Positions 11,201-22,400 of a DNA stretch of 64,000 bases are shown here, piece by piece. Positions within the stretch are counted from its first letter, which is position 1. Each line of letters begins with the position of its first letter. Below the pieces are notes generated by a model. It did not search any database. It was not told the DNA's origin and saw only the letters and a program-made list of their open reading frames with translations. Source of the stretch: Oryzias latipes (taxonomy: Eukaryota > Chordata > Actinopteri > Beloniformes > Adrianichthyidae); NCBI RefSeq assembly GCF_002234675.1, contig NC_019859.2:28577973-28641972 (forward strand), written 5' to 3'. Position numbers and translations under genes: made by a program.

Positions 11201-12766
11201 CGGAGACATCCCCAGTGATGTGGAGGGTCTGGTCCGCCTCCCAGGGGTGGGGCCTAAAATGGCTCACCTGGCAATGGACATTGCTTGGAACCAGGTTTCT
11301 GGCATTGGTAAGGGGGTGGGAGTGGGGGGGGGGTCAGTGGATTTGATTAAAAGAGATCATCTGCGCTCAACCTGCTCCTGCCTTTTTCTGTGAGCTGCCA
11401 GTCCTGTGCTCACCTGTGTTGTTGTGTGCAGGTGTGGACACTCATGTTCATCGGATCTCCAACAGGCTGGGCTGGGTCAGGAAGCCGACCAAAACCCCAG
11501 AGGACACACGCCGGGCCCTGGAGGAGTGGTTGCCCCGGTAACCAAGACAATAATGTCAACCATGTTGAAAAAAATCTATTAGTTTTAACCATCTAACTAT
11601 ATGAAAACTGGACTGAGTAACCCCTCCTACCTCGTGTTCCAAATAGGAAGTAAACCTCCGGTTTATAGCAAAAACTAGGACAACCCAAGCCGATTGTATG
11701 AGACTTTTATGTCTGAGGGAGATGCTGCGGGAATTTCTGAGGAAGGGGAACAGAGATGAAGAGGACGGCAGCCCGTCGGCTGCTAAAGCAGATTTACCAG
11801 TGAGGAGGACCTGGTTCTACCTGTTCCAGTTTCGCTATAACTGAAGTTAATGAATGTTTTACAAAGCATCAGTAATGTTTCAGAAGGGTTTTTGAAGAGT
11901 AAACATCGATGACGAACATTCTTTAGCCACGGTGGAGTGGGGTGGGGTCCTTCATATTCACAGATTCTGCGCATTCGTGGGTGTCTCTGGTCCCTAAACC
12001 CTGCAAATACTTTAGGAATACTTTACCCGGTGGCTCCAAGTACCCAAAATCCCATAGACTTCTATTGAGATAAACATCGAAACAGCTACAGTGCAGCAAA
12101 AAAGTATTTAGTCATCCACCAATTGTGCAAGTTCTCCCGCTTAAAAAGATGAGAGACACCTGTAATTTTCATCATAGGTAAACCTCAATTATGAGGGAAA
12201 GGGGGGGGGGTCCAGAAAATAACTTTGTCTGAATTTTAAAGAATTTATTTGTAATTTAAAGTGAAAAATAAGTATTTGGTCACCTACAAACAAGCAAGAT
12301 TTCTGGCTCAATTCGCACCGCAGGACCTCTGATCGCGTCTGTACCGTTGACTTAACGTTAAAAATGGCCGCCTCCGCTGCGCGAATTGCGTTTAGTGTGA
12401 TCACAGCTTAACAGAGGAAGGTTCTCGGTTTAACAAAGTCTTGTGTTCAGTTGTTGGCTGCAGGATAAATCTGCTCGTCTGTGTTTTAGGGACCTGTGGA
12501 GTCAGATCAACTGGCTGCTGGTGGGTTTTGGGCAGCAGATGTGTCTCCCTGTGGGCCCCCTCTGCTCCATGTGTCTGAACCAGCACAGCTGTCCCTCCGC
12601 CCACAAAAGCTCACCTGCAAAGAAACCACACAGGCCAACCCCCCCTTCCCGGATAAAAACGGAACCAGAGAATGAGGCTGCTGCTGAACACCAGGGGGCA
12701 GAAAAGGATCCAGGTTACAGACCTGCTTCCCTCCCCCAGCAGATAAAGGAGGAAGATGAGACCTGA
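8206..12766 (+). CDS. nthl1: NTHL1, endonuclease III-like DNA glycosylase/AP lyase, complete
   Basis: Bifunctional base-excision-repair enzyme removing oxidised pyrimidines in nucleus and mitochondria. Exons: 8206-8467, 10476-10750, 10891-11061, 11148-11307, 11432-11537, 12490-12766. They join in frame to 1251 nt (416 aa), longer than the roughly 312-aa human protein mainly at the N-terminus. Visible motifs are the helix-hairpin-helix [12 protein letters not shown] with the catalytic lysine, GVDTHVHR with the catalytic aspartate, and a C-terminal [4Fe-4S] loop with cysteines spaced C-X6-C-X2-C-X5-C ([17 protein letters not shown]). The chosen ATG at 8206 gives an Arg-rich leader ([14 protein letters not shown]) that could target mitochondria. 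A second in-frame ATG at 8266 (MNSPYFPG) would give a nuclear form with the basic stretch KSKRTRR. Identification is secure; exon 1 and its start rest on splice phase only. Confidence 0.94.
8480..9425. other. NTHL1 intron 1, 5' part
   Basis: Intronic sequence. A segment around 9290-9410 resembles 35940-36060 (shared words such as TTTGCCC, GCAGACAG and AAGGGCAG), suggesting an unnamed interspersed repeat. Otherwise no feature is recognised. Confidence 0.4.
9430..10300 (+). mobile_element. Degenerate RTE-type LINE fragment in NTHL1 intron 1
   Basis: Plus-strand translation contains [20 protein letters not shown] and [12 protein letters not shown], clear matches to the reverse-transcriptase active-site region of the intact RTE-like element at 20090-23092 ([20 protein letters not shown]). 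The flanking frame is broken by stops and shifts, with remnants of the C-terminal domain near 9900-10290. An old 5'-truncated insertion in sense orientation to NTHL1. Boundaries approximate. Confidence 0.85.
12085..12300. mobile_element. Tc1-like terminal fragment in NTHL1 intron 5
   Basis: The sequence from the AGTATTTAGTCA word near 12102 through the AAGTATTTGGTCACC word near 12270 matches, from memory, a common teleost Tc1/mariner-family end. That family includes the recognisable phrases on caring for 'GTGCAAGTTCTCCC' and 'TGTAATTTTCATCATAGGT'. No transposase coding remains, so it is a solo terminal fragment or MITE. Confidence 0.6.
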
Positions 12767-12915
12767 GCAGAAGACTGTGGACTCAAAGATGCAGACCTGC
12801 TGGACCCACTTTTATTATCTTCTCCTTTGTGTGTTTGTGGAAGCTGTGTTCTCTGATGGACCTTCACGTCCATGTTAGAATCAACTCTTTGTGTCTTTTG
12901 TTCTTTTTCTTACAA

Positions 12916-12921
12916 AATAAA
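12916..12921 (+). terminator. nthl1: NTHL1 polyadenylation signal AATAAA
   Basis: Canonical AATAAA 150 nt after the NTHL1 stop codon, followed by T-rich sequence. It gives a short 3' UTR and leaves under 500 bp before the NHERF2 start codon. Confidence 0.7.
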
Positions 12922-13069
12922 ACAAAACTGAACATTTTCTTTTTATTTATTTATTTATTCTTGACTGGGTTCAAAGGTCAGTGAGAATATTCATCTCCAT
13001 CATACTTTTAGACTGATTTATAAAGTTTCACTTCACAAAAACTAACCTTGATTGTTTGTTGATAAACGC

Positions 13070-13405
13070 GCCCTCTGCGGGGTCTGGCGTTAACGCCTCC
13101 CTGCGCTCAGCGCGCGGTCAGGAGCGCGCGCCCGGTGATTTGCGTGAGTGAAGCGGCTCTAATCTCTGATCTCTTGGATTAAACGGAAGTTTACCGGCTT
13201 TTCATGCACACCAGCGCGTGCGCTCACATCTGCGCTCCTGGTGGTGTATGTTTGTTTGTCTTCCTGTTTTCTTCGCGGAATTTTGGTGGATCATCATGAA
13301 AAGCAGCGCGCGATGATGATCTGTGCGTCTGGAGCGCGCACGCACTCTGGATTAAGCGCAGACTTTCCAGCTGTTGGTTCCGCGGAGGCGCTTTGGTCCC
13401 CCGGG
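13070..13405 (+). promoter_or_regulatory. nherf2: CpG-rich NHERF2 promoter/5' UTR region
   Basis: Dense CpG sequence (many GCGCGC words) directly precedes the NHERF2 ATG at 13406 and follows the NTHL1 poly(A) signal closely. An in-frame open stretch continues upstream of the ATG, but the conserved PDZ protein starts at [11 protein letters not shown]. Promoter assignment rests on composition and position. Confidence 0.5.
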
Positions 13406-16400
13406 ATGGACACCGAACTTAGACCCAGACTGTGCTTTTTGGTGAGGGGGGAGCGGGGGTACGGCTTCCACCTGCACGGCGAGCGGAACCGAGGCGGGCA
13501 GTTCATCCGCAATGTGGAGCCCGGCTCCTCCGCAGACCTGGCTGGGGTCCGCGTGGGAGACCGGCTCGTGGAGGTTAACGGGGTGAACGTGGAGAACGAA
13601 TCTCATCAGCAGGTAAGAGGCAATTAATTCACTGTCGCCGCACGAACCCCAACCGGGTTACCTGTTCCACAGCTTTATTCTCCCTGGGGAGGGGGAGGGG
13701 GCATAAATGGGTCAGTAATGATAATGGAATGTCTTTGTCATTACTAAGACTCCATCATGTTACGCTCTCACCGACAACCTCCCCCCGGTGTCTGCAGGTG
13801 GTGACCCGGATCTGCGAGGTGGCCCACCGCACGCGGCTGCTGGTGGTGGACCGAGAAACAGACGAGTACCTCCGCAGCCAGGACCGCGCCTGCACCGAGG
13901 ACCTGGCCATCGAGATGGGGACTCTGTCCCCGCGCCCCTCTCCCACCCCCTGTGGGTCACCCATACCCAGAGAGAACTCCCCCCTGACTCTAAAGCTGGA
14001 CAACAAACACTTTCGCTTCCTGGCTGCAGAGTCCCCCCCTCCCAGGACCCCACAGGGGGAGGTGCAGAGAACCGAGCAGGCGGGATCAGGAACGGACACG
14101 GAGGTAAGACTCACTTAGATGAAGAGGAGGAGGAGGAAGAGGAAGAGGCCTGATCTCAACCTTAATCTGGATTGGGCACCGCTTGCTCCCACTGATCACA
14201 CCTGTCCCACCTGACAGGGAGAGAAGCATCTGTGAAGATTAACCTGTTTATTTCACCCCCCATGACTTATTCTACATGTGTGTTTGTGTGTGTGTACGTT
14301 CAAGAGCGTTTACTTGTGTCTGTCTGCATGCCTGTGCATGCACGTTCACATGTGTGTTCGTGTGTGTTTGTAAGTGGGTGTATGTACATTTGTTATTGTG
14401 TGTGTTTGTTCATGTCCTCTTGTGTGTTTGTGTGTGTTCATGTCCTTTTGTATGTGTGTTTGGGCATCTTCATGACTTTTGTGTGTGTGTTGTTGTGTGT
14501 ACATGTATGTTCATTTGGGTTTAAGTGCATTCATGTTTGTGTTTGTCTATTTTGTGTGTTGGTGTTGATGGATGTGTGTGTTCCTGTGTGTGTGTGTGTG
14601 TGTGAGTGTGTGTGTTCATGTGTATGTGTGTGTGTGCACATGTGTGTGTGTTAAAGCTGATAGCCCCTGCAGATGGTCGATGGAGAACATTTGCTCTCAG
14701 CTGTGTGAACAGAAATTCACCAGACTGATATTGTGTTCTTCCTTGTCCTTCCATGTTGGGCTGTGGTTCAGCGGTCACCACATGAGGCTGTAGTCAGTAG
14801 ATTTGAAGTTCAAGCCTCTGAGAGATTTTGGCCTGAATTGAGTTTAAATGTCAAACTTCGGTCATGGTGCAGTGGCAGGGCGGTCGACCTCTCATCAGAA
14901 AATTGCAGTTTTGATTCCTGCCATGTGTCCAAGTGTTCTTGAGCAAGACACTGAACCCCACTTTGCCTCTGGTGATATAGGTTGGTGCCAGTGTTTGGCA
15001 GCAGAGTCGCCATCAGTGGGTGCATGAGCCTGTAAAGCACTTTGGGCCTTCGAGGAAGGTAGTAAAGCGCTTTACTAGTATAAGATGCCATTTACCAGAC
15101 ACCATTTCATGTCATAGGAAGTCAGTTCTGCTGTGTCTGTGACAGACTCATGTTCTCCAGAACTGAGCGCGTTTTGACTGGCAGGACTTTATTTGGAGTC
15201 CAAACAGAGCAGATCTGGATGAGCCGGACAAGCCGCTCACGTCAGACATGCATGTTTGCTGAAGGCAGAGTAAACACCAGTTACTAATTCCAAGAAGTTT
15301 ATCAGCATAAAGCCTTCACGCAGGTGTCAGGACAGGTGCCCCCCCCCCCCAGGTTGAGAGTCAGCTGGTAAAATCCAGATGATCCATCCCCTCACCTGCT
15401 TCATGTGAACATATAAACACAAACGCCGATCCTTTACTGCATAATATTATTTTGGCAGCAGATGCCCCCATGCAGCAGTGATGCAACCAAGTACCCCCTA
15501 CTTCCTCTCCATCAGCCCTCTTATGTCACCTCCCTCTTCTTTTTAATAAACACACACCTCCAGTTTGGTCTTCCACATTCATGGATGTTTGTGAGCTGTG
15601 AATAAAAAACATTGAAGACACGTCTGTGCACACAGACGTTCACGCATGAAGACAAGCTGTCGTTGCCGGCTGAACTGAGGTCTTCATGAACCTGAAGGAG
15701 CCCTTATATCCTCTTCCCATGAGAGCGGAACCAAAACAGGAGATTAGAGAGGAGCTGGAACGGAACTGACGTTTCTGCTGACTCATCTGACTTCAGTAGG
15801 AAAGAAGGACTTTGTTTAGTTTGAGGAGCCAGCAGGTGTGTTAGCTCCACCATGAGGAGAGGTCATGGGGTAAGAGGAGGTCAGCATCTTCTTCTCCAAA
15901 CCTGGAAGTTTCCTAGTCTTATTACACTTAATAAAGAAAAAAACAATTGAATTCAACAGATTTTTTTGATGTAAAGAAAGTATCAAAACTGTTTAAAAAT
16001 TCCAATGATCCACCTCAGAGATGGGTCAGGTGTTTACATCTCGTGGCTTCGGCAGTTCCTGTCAGGCAGATGGACTCTCTGTTAACCTGCGCTCCAACCA
16101 GGACCCCCTCCTCCACTGTGCTTGACTACAGCGTGGGGTTCTGACCAAAGATAACTCAGCTCATTCTGGTCAGTCATGTGTTCACAGAGCTTTACAGCAG
16201 AAGTCCTAAAGTCCCGCTAATTGAGAGGTTTGTGGTCTCTAGTTCATCGGAGGTTGGAACTGTGGATGTGCGATTTCTTCTTGTGTCCACGTTGGTTTGC
16301 AGTCTTTCATATTTGAAAATGTTGTGGTCAGTTTCTTTTCATTCCTCTGGTTATTTTAACCCAGAGGCACTTTTGTTTCAAAGGATGAAAAGATCAGCAG

Positions 16401-19400
16401 TTCCTGAAGTGAAGTCTTTTCAGGAGTCCAGGTCTGGTCTCCAGTTTCTTAAAGACAAGCCATTGTCCCCTACATGTGTTTGCCATTTTAAGGTGTGATG
16501 CTGTGACACTGGCTTAACCCAGTGGTTTAGCAGAAGTGATCAGGTAATCCTTCATCTGCTCAGACAGATCAGCAGATTCCAGGTCAGAAACCCCGCTGTG
16601 GCTTCATCTGAGATAGCAAACGTGCTTGAGCGTGTCCTCAGAGGCGCTAAGTCTGTCATTCAGGGGTCATGACCACAGCTCCTCCTGCACTCGTCACATA
16701 AGGATGTTCTCTGCTTCACTGAAGGAAGCACTGGGCAGGAAGATCTCCACATCATGATGTATTCAAAGCTGTGTCCTCCATAATCACCTGAACTGATAAA
16801 AGCTTCCCGCTGCCACACAACCTACAGCAGAACACCAGAGTGATGCACAGATCACTTAGTTTTATAAGCATAGCAGGTTCATATGGGGCCAGGGAAGAAT
16901 TTAAAATGTATAGCGGTTCAGTGTGACTGCACAACACACCAAGGGGAATGTTACACACAGATAAACATAGACACAGCACCATGGAGGAAATACGCTCTCT
17001 CACACACACTACCGCACACAGAACCTGCACACCGGTCTAACATTTACTTGTAAATGAAATCCACACGGGGAAGAATCTCTGTGACTTTGGCGTAAAAGCT
17101 CTACAAATCTTCTTTTAGTTTAAAATTCTCTTAGTTTGAATGAAGATGTTCTGGTCCAGCATTAGTCCTCTATTATTTATTACTTCACATTGTGATTGAA
17201 AGGCTAACTGATACAGACTGTTCAATGATATCACATCCACCATGTTTGCAGTCAGTTAGAGCAAAGCATAAAATAATGTACTCCTTTTGAACTTTATTAG
17301 CAACCACAGAAGAACAAACATGAGTTCACGTGCACCCTCTTCAGAAGAAGAGACAGAGCTACTGCCTGCCTCATCTTCTGTATTTTCAGTGTGCTTTACA
17401 CCCACCAGCCACTCTATTTGGCACACCTTCCTAGTATTGGGTTAGACCCCCTCTTGCCTTCAGAACTGCCTTAATCCTTGGTGGCAGAGATTCAACAAGG
17501 TACTGGAAACATTCCTCAGAGAGCTTGGGCCATACTGACATGACGGCGTCACACAGTTACTGCAGAGATGTCATCTGCGCATCCATGATGCCAATCTCCC
17601 GTTCCACCACATCCCAAAGGTGATCTATTGGGTTGAGATCTGGTGACTGTGGAGGCCATTTGAATCCGGTGAACTCATTGTCATGTTCAAGAAACCAGTC
17701 TGAGATGATTCCAGCTTTATGACATGGCGGGTTCTCCTGCTGGAAGTAACCATCAGAAGATAAAACACTGTGGTCATAAAGGGATGGACATGGTCAGCAA
17801 CAATACTCAGGTAGACTGTGGTGTTGGAACCATACGCAGTTAGTAAGGTGTCCAAAGTGTGCAAGAAATATACCCCCCACACATCGCACCTTCACCAGCA
17901 GCCTGAACCACTAGGCAGGATGGATCCATGCTTTCATGTTTTTGATACAAATTCTGACCCTACCAATTGGAAGGTCGCAGCAGAAATGGAGACTCATCAG
18001 ACCACACAACATTTTTCAATTCTTCTATTGTCCAGTTTTGGTGAGCCTGTGTGAATTATAGCCTCAGTTTCCTGTTCCTAGCTGACAGGAGTGGCACCTG
18101 GTGTTTTCTTCTGCTGCTGTAGCCCATCTGCATCAAGGTTGGACATGTTTTACATTCAGAGATGCTCTTCTGCAAACCAGTGGTTCTTTGAGTTCCTGTT
18201 GCCTTTCTATCAACTGGAACCAGTCTGGTTGTTCTCCTCTGACCTCTGGCATCAACAACGCATTTCCACCCACAGAACTGCCGCTCACTAGATATTTTCT
18301 CTTTTTTGGACCTTTCTCTATAAACCCAAGAGATAGTTGTGGGTGAAAATCCTAGCAGATCAGCAGTTTCTTAAATATTCAGACCTGGCGCCAACAACCA
18401 TCCCATGTTCAAATTCACTTAAGTCATCTTTCTCCCTCATTCTGATGCTCGGTTGCAAAAATACTGACATGAGTGTTCAGGAAAAAAAGCATCTTATTTA
18501 TTCACTGTTTCAAATTTGATCTTCACATTTTTAACATGGTGTAACTGTGTTATAAAGAACTCATTATTAACAAATGTTTTATTCGTTTAACATAGCAAGA
18601 AGTCGTTTTAAAAAATGTAATGACAATAGATTAGTAGTTCTCACCATAAAGTTTCAAAAACTAGCCAAATCATCCTGTTAAAAGAGAATAAATGGAGGCA
18701 GCCATTTTGAAATGAGCAGGAAATGCCCTTCTACTGCCTCTGATGAAATAATACACTACAGGGCAGAAAACATGGACCAAATTTTATCCAATGGGTTTTT
18801 AAGGCAAGTTTTAATCATTCTAATGAGATCGAGTTCTCAGAGATGTGTGTATCAAATATGATAGAACATGCAGTAAAAATGTCTACAATGTGTAAAAACA
18901 TTACGAACATCTGGTCCTAGTCTGAACCAGGTCTGGTTCAGGTCTAATCCAGATTTGTTCTCGTCTCATCCAGAGCTGGTTTCCTCTGACATTCCTCCTT
19001 AGTGTTTGGTTCTTTTCTAAGAGCACCAAATGTGAAGGCAAAATAAGTATTTATTAGGGGCGGGGACATTAAACAGTTCATCCAGCTGACTCCCCATCCC
19101 CCACCCCCCGGACTGTCGCAGTTGGAAACCAGTTTTCTGGTTAACTTAAGGTACCAGGTTACTCAAGAAAGCTGCTGTAATCTAACTTCTTAAGAAATAA
19201 AGTGTGACATTTGTGTAGCTCAGAAGTTTGCTGTCATTAATCCTGTTTGTATTGTAGACCCCACTTCTGCCACCCCCCACACACATACTTTGCTGTTTTG
19301 TCTGCTTCAGTTTCTGGTCTCCTGGCATGTAGAACTTCTGGAAACTAATATTTGCCTGGGCTTGTCTCCTTGGGAAGCTGCAGGACGAGCCGTCCCCGGA

Positions 19401-22400
19401 GCCAGAGTTGGAGCTCTTGCCGCGTCTGTGTCACCTGCTGCGGGGGGAGGAAGGATACGGCTTTAACTTGCACAGCGATAAGAAGAAGACTGGACAGTTT
19501 GTGCGCACGGTGGACCCCAACTCCCCCGCTGAGAGGGCAGGCGTCCGGCCTGGAGACAAAATAGTGGAGGTTAGTGTGAGTCTCTTTCCAGGACATTTGT
19601 GTGCCTGCTTGAAGAGAGAAGCACGTATTTAAAGTCCCACTTTAATTAAGTGTCCTTTTCTAGGACATAGTTCCTGCAAAGGTCATGAGAAATTGACCTC
19701 CGAGTTGTGGGCGTGAGCCTTCCCCACTTTGGGGACAAGCCGCTCACGTCACAGCTCTCAAGTTCTGTTACAGCCCTTCGCAACTGTGCTACAAAAATGG
19801 CTAGCAATATTGGAGCTATCCAGCCGTACATGCGAGCTGCCAATAAAGACGTACATGGATCTATTTGTCTACAAGTGGATGCATCAGAATGGAACAGAGC
19901 AGGGAGGTTTTGGCCTGCTGTAGCAGCTTCTAAGTCACACCTACAAGCTTTTTCAAACAGAACTTTTTTGTCTGCTCCTGACTCAATGATTTGAATAAAG
20001 AAACACTCAGAAATACAGTTTTAATTTTAGTTAAGCTAAATGTCCGTCATCATCAGAAAATCTTCTTCTTTCTCTTTCGGCTTTTCCCATCAGGGGTCGC
20101 CACAGCGAATCATCCTTTTCCACCTCACTCTATCATGAACATCTTCTACCCTAACGTTAGCCAACTTCATGTCCTCTGTTAAGACATCCATATATCTCCT
20201 CTTTGGCCGTCCTCTTGCCCTCCGGCCAGGCAGCTCCATCTCCAACATCCTTCTACCAATATATCCACTATCCCTCCTCTGAACATGTCCAAACCATCTC
20301 AGTCTGGCTTCTCTGACTTTGTCGCTAACACAGGCAACATGAGCCGTCCCTCTGATGTACTCGTTCCTTATCCTGTCTAACCTGGTCACTCCTAAGGAGA
20401 ACCTCAACATCTTCATCTCTGCTACCTCCATCTCAGCCTCTTGTCTCTGTCTCACTGCTACCGTCTCTAACCCATAGAGCAGAGCTGGTTTCACCACTGT
20501 CTTGTACACCTTTCCTTTGAGTCTTGCTGGCACTCTTCTGTCACACAACACTCCTGACACTTTCCTCCAACCGCTCCAACCTGCCTGCACTCGCCTCTTC
20601 ACCTCTTTTCCACAATCCCCATCACACTGAACTGTTGACCCCAAGTACTTAAACTCCTGCACCTTCTTCACCTCAGTCCCCTGTAACCTAACGCTTCTAC
20701 CTTGATCCCTCTCGTTCAGACACATGTATTCTGTCTTACTACGACTGACCTTCATACCTCTTCTTTCCAGAGCAAACCTCCACCTCTCTAGCTGTTCCTC
20801 CACCTGCTCTCTACTCTCACTGCAAATTACAATGTCATCCGCAAACATCATTGTCCAGGGAGATTCCAGTCTTATATCGTCTGTCAGCCTGTCCATCAGC
20901 ATAGCAAACAAAAAAGGACTCAAAGCTGATCCTTGGTGTAGTCCCACCTCCACCTTGAACTCCTCTGTCTGACCTACAGCACATCTCACCACCGTCATAC
21001 TTCTCTCATACATGTCCTGAACTACTCTGGCATACTTCTCTGCCACTCCAGACGACCTCATACAGTACCACAGCTCCTCCCTTGGCACCCTGTCATACGC
21101 CTTCTCTAAATCTACGAACACACAATGCAGCTCCTTCTGACCTTCTCTGTACTTTTCCATCAACATTCTCAAAGCAAAAATGGCATCAGTGGTGCTCTTA
21201 CGGGGCATGAAACCATACTGCTGCTCACAAATCTCCACCTTCTTCCTAAGCCTGGCTTCCACTACTCTTTCCCACAGCTTCATTGTGTGGCTCATCAACT
21301 TTATTCCTCTATAGTTGCTGCAGTTCTGCATGTCACCCTTGTTTTTAAAGATCGGGACCAGAACGCTTCTCCTCCATTCCTCAGGCATCTTCTCACTCTC
21401 TAGAATCCTATTGAACAACCTTGTTAGAAATTCCACTGCTGTCTCTCCTAAGCACTTCCATACCTCCACAGGTACGTCATCAGGACCAACGGCCTTTCCG
21501 CTCTTCATCCTTTTCAGAGCCTTCCTAACCTCATCCTTTCCAATCTCTGCTACTTCCTGCTCCACAACAACCACATCTTCCTCCCTTCTTTCCCTGTCAT
21601 TTTCCACGTTCATCAGCTCCTCAAAATACTCCTTCCATCTTTTCTGTACACTCTCTTGGGTTGTTAGCACCTTTCCATCTCTGTCCTTAATCACCCTTAT
21701 CTGTTGCACGTCCTTCCCATCTCTGTCTCTCTGTCTGGCTAGCCTGTACAAGTCCTTCTCTCCTTCCTTTGTGTCTAACCTGTCATATAGCTCATCGTAA
21801 GCTTTCTGTTTGGCCTTTGCCACCTCTCTCTTCACTCTACGCTGTGCTTCCTTGTACTCCTGTCTACCTTCCTCAGTCTTTTCTACATCCCACTTCCTTT
21901 TAGCCAACCTCTTCCTCTGGACGCATTCCTGTACTTCCTCATTCCACCACCAAGTCTCTTTACCGTCTTTCCTCTTTCCAGATGACACACCTAGCACCTT
22001 CCTACCTGTTTCCCTGATAATCTCTGCTGTAGTTTCCCAGTCATCTGGAAGTTCATCCTGACCACCCAGGACCTGCCTCAACTTCTGCCTAAATTCCTCA
22101 CAAGTTTCTTCATTCTGTAGCTTCCACCACTTGGTCTTCTTTTCTGTTTTCCCTATCTTCTTCTTCCTGACCTCCAGAGTCATCTTACACACCACCATGC
22201 GGTGCTGTCTGGCTACACTCTCTCCTACCACCACTTTGCAGTCATTAACCTCTCTCAAATGACCTTGTCTACATAGGATGTAGTCCACCTGAGTACTCCT
22301 ACCTCCACTTCTGTATGTCACTCTATGTTCCTCTCTCTTCTGGAAGTAAGTGTTGACTACAGCCATTTCCATCCTCTTCGCAAAGTCCACCACCATCTGT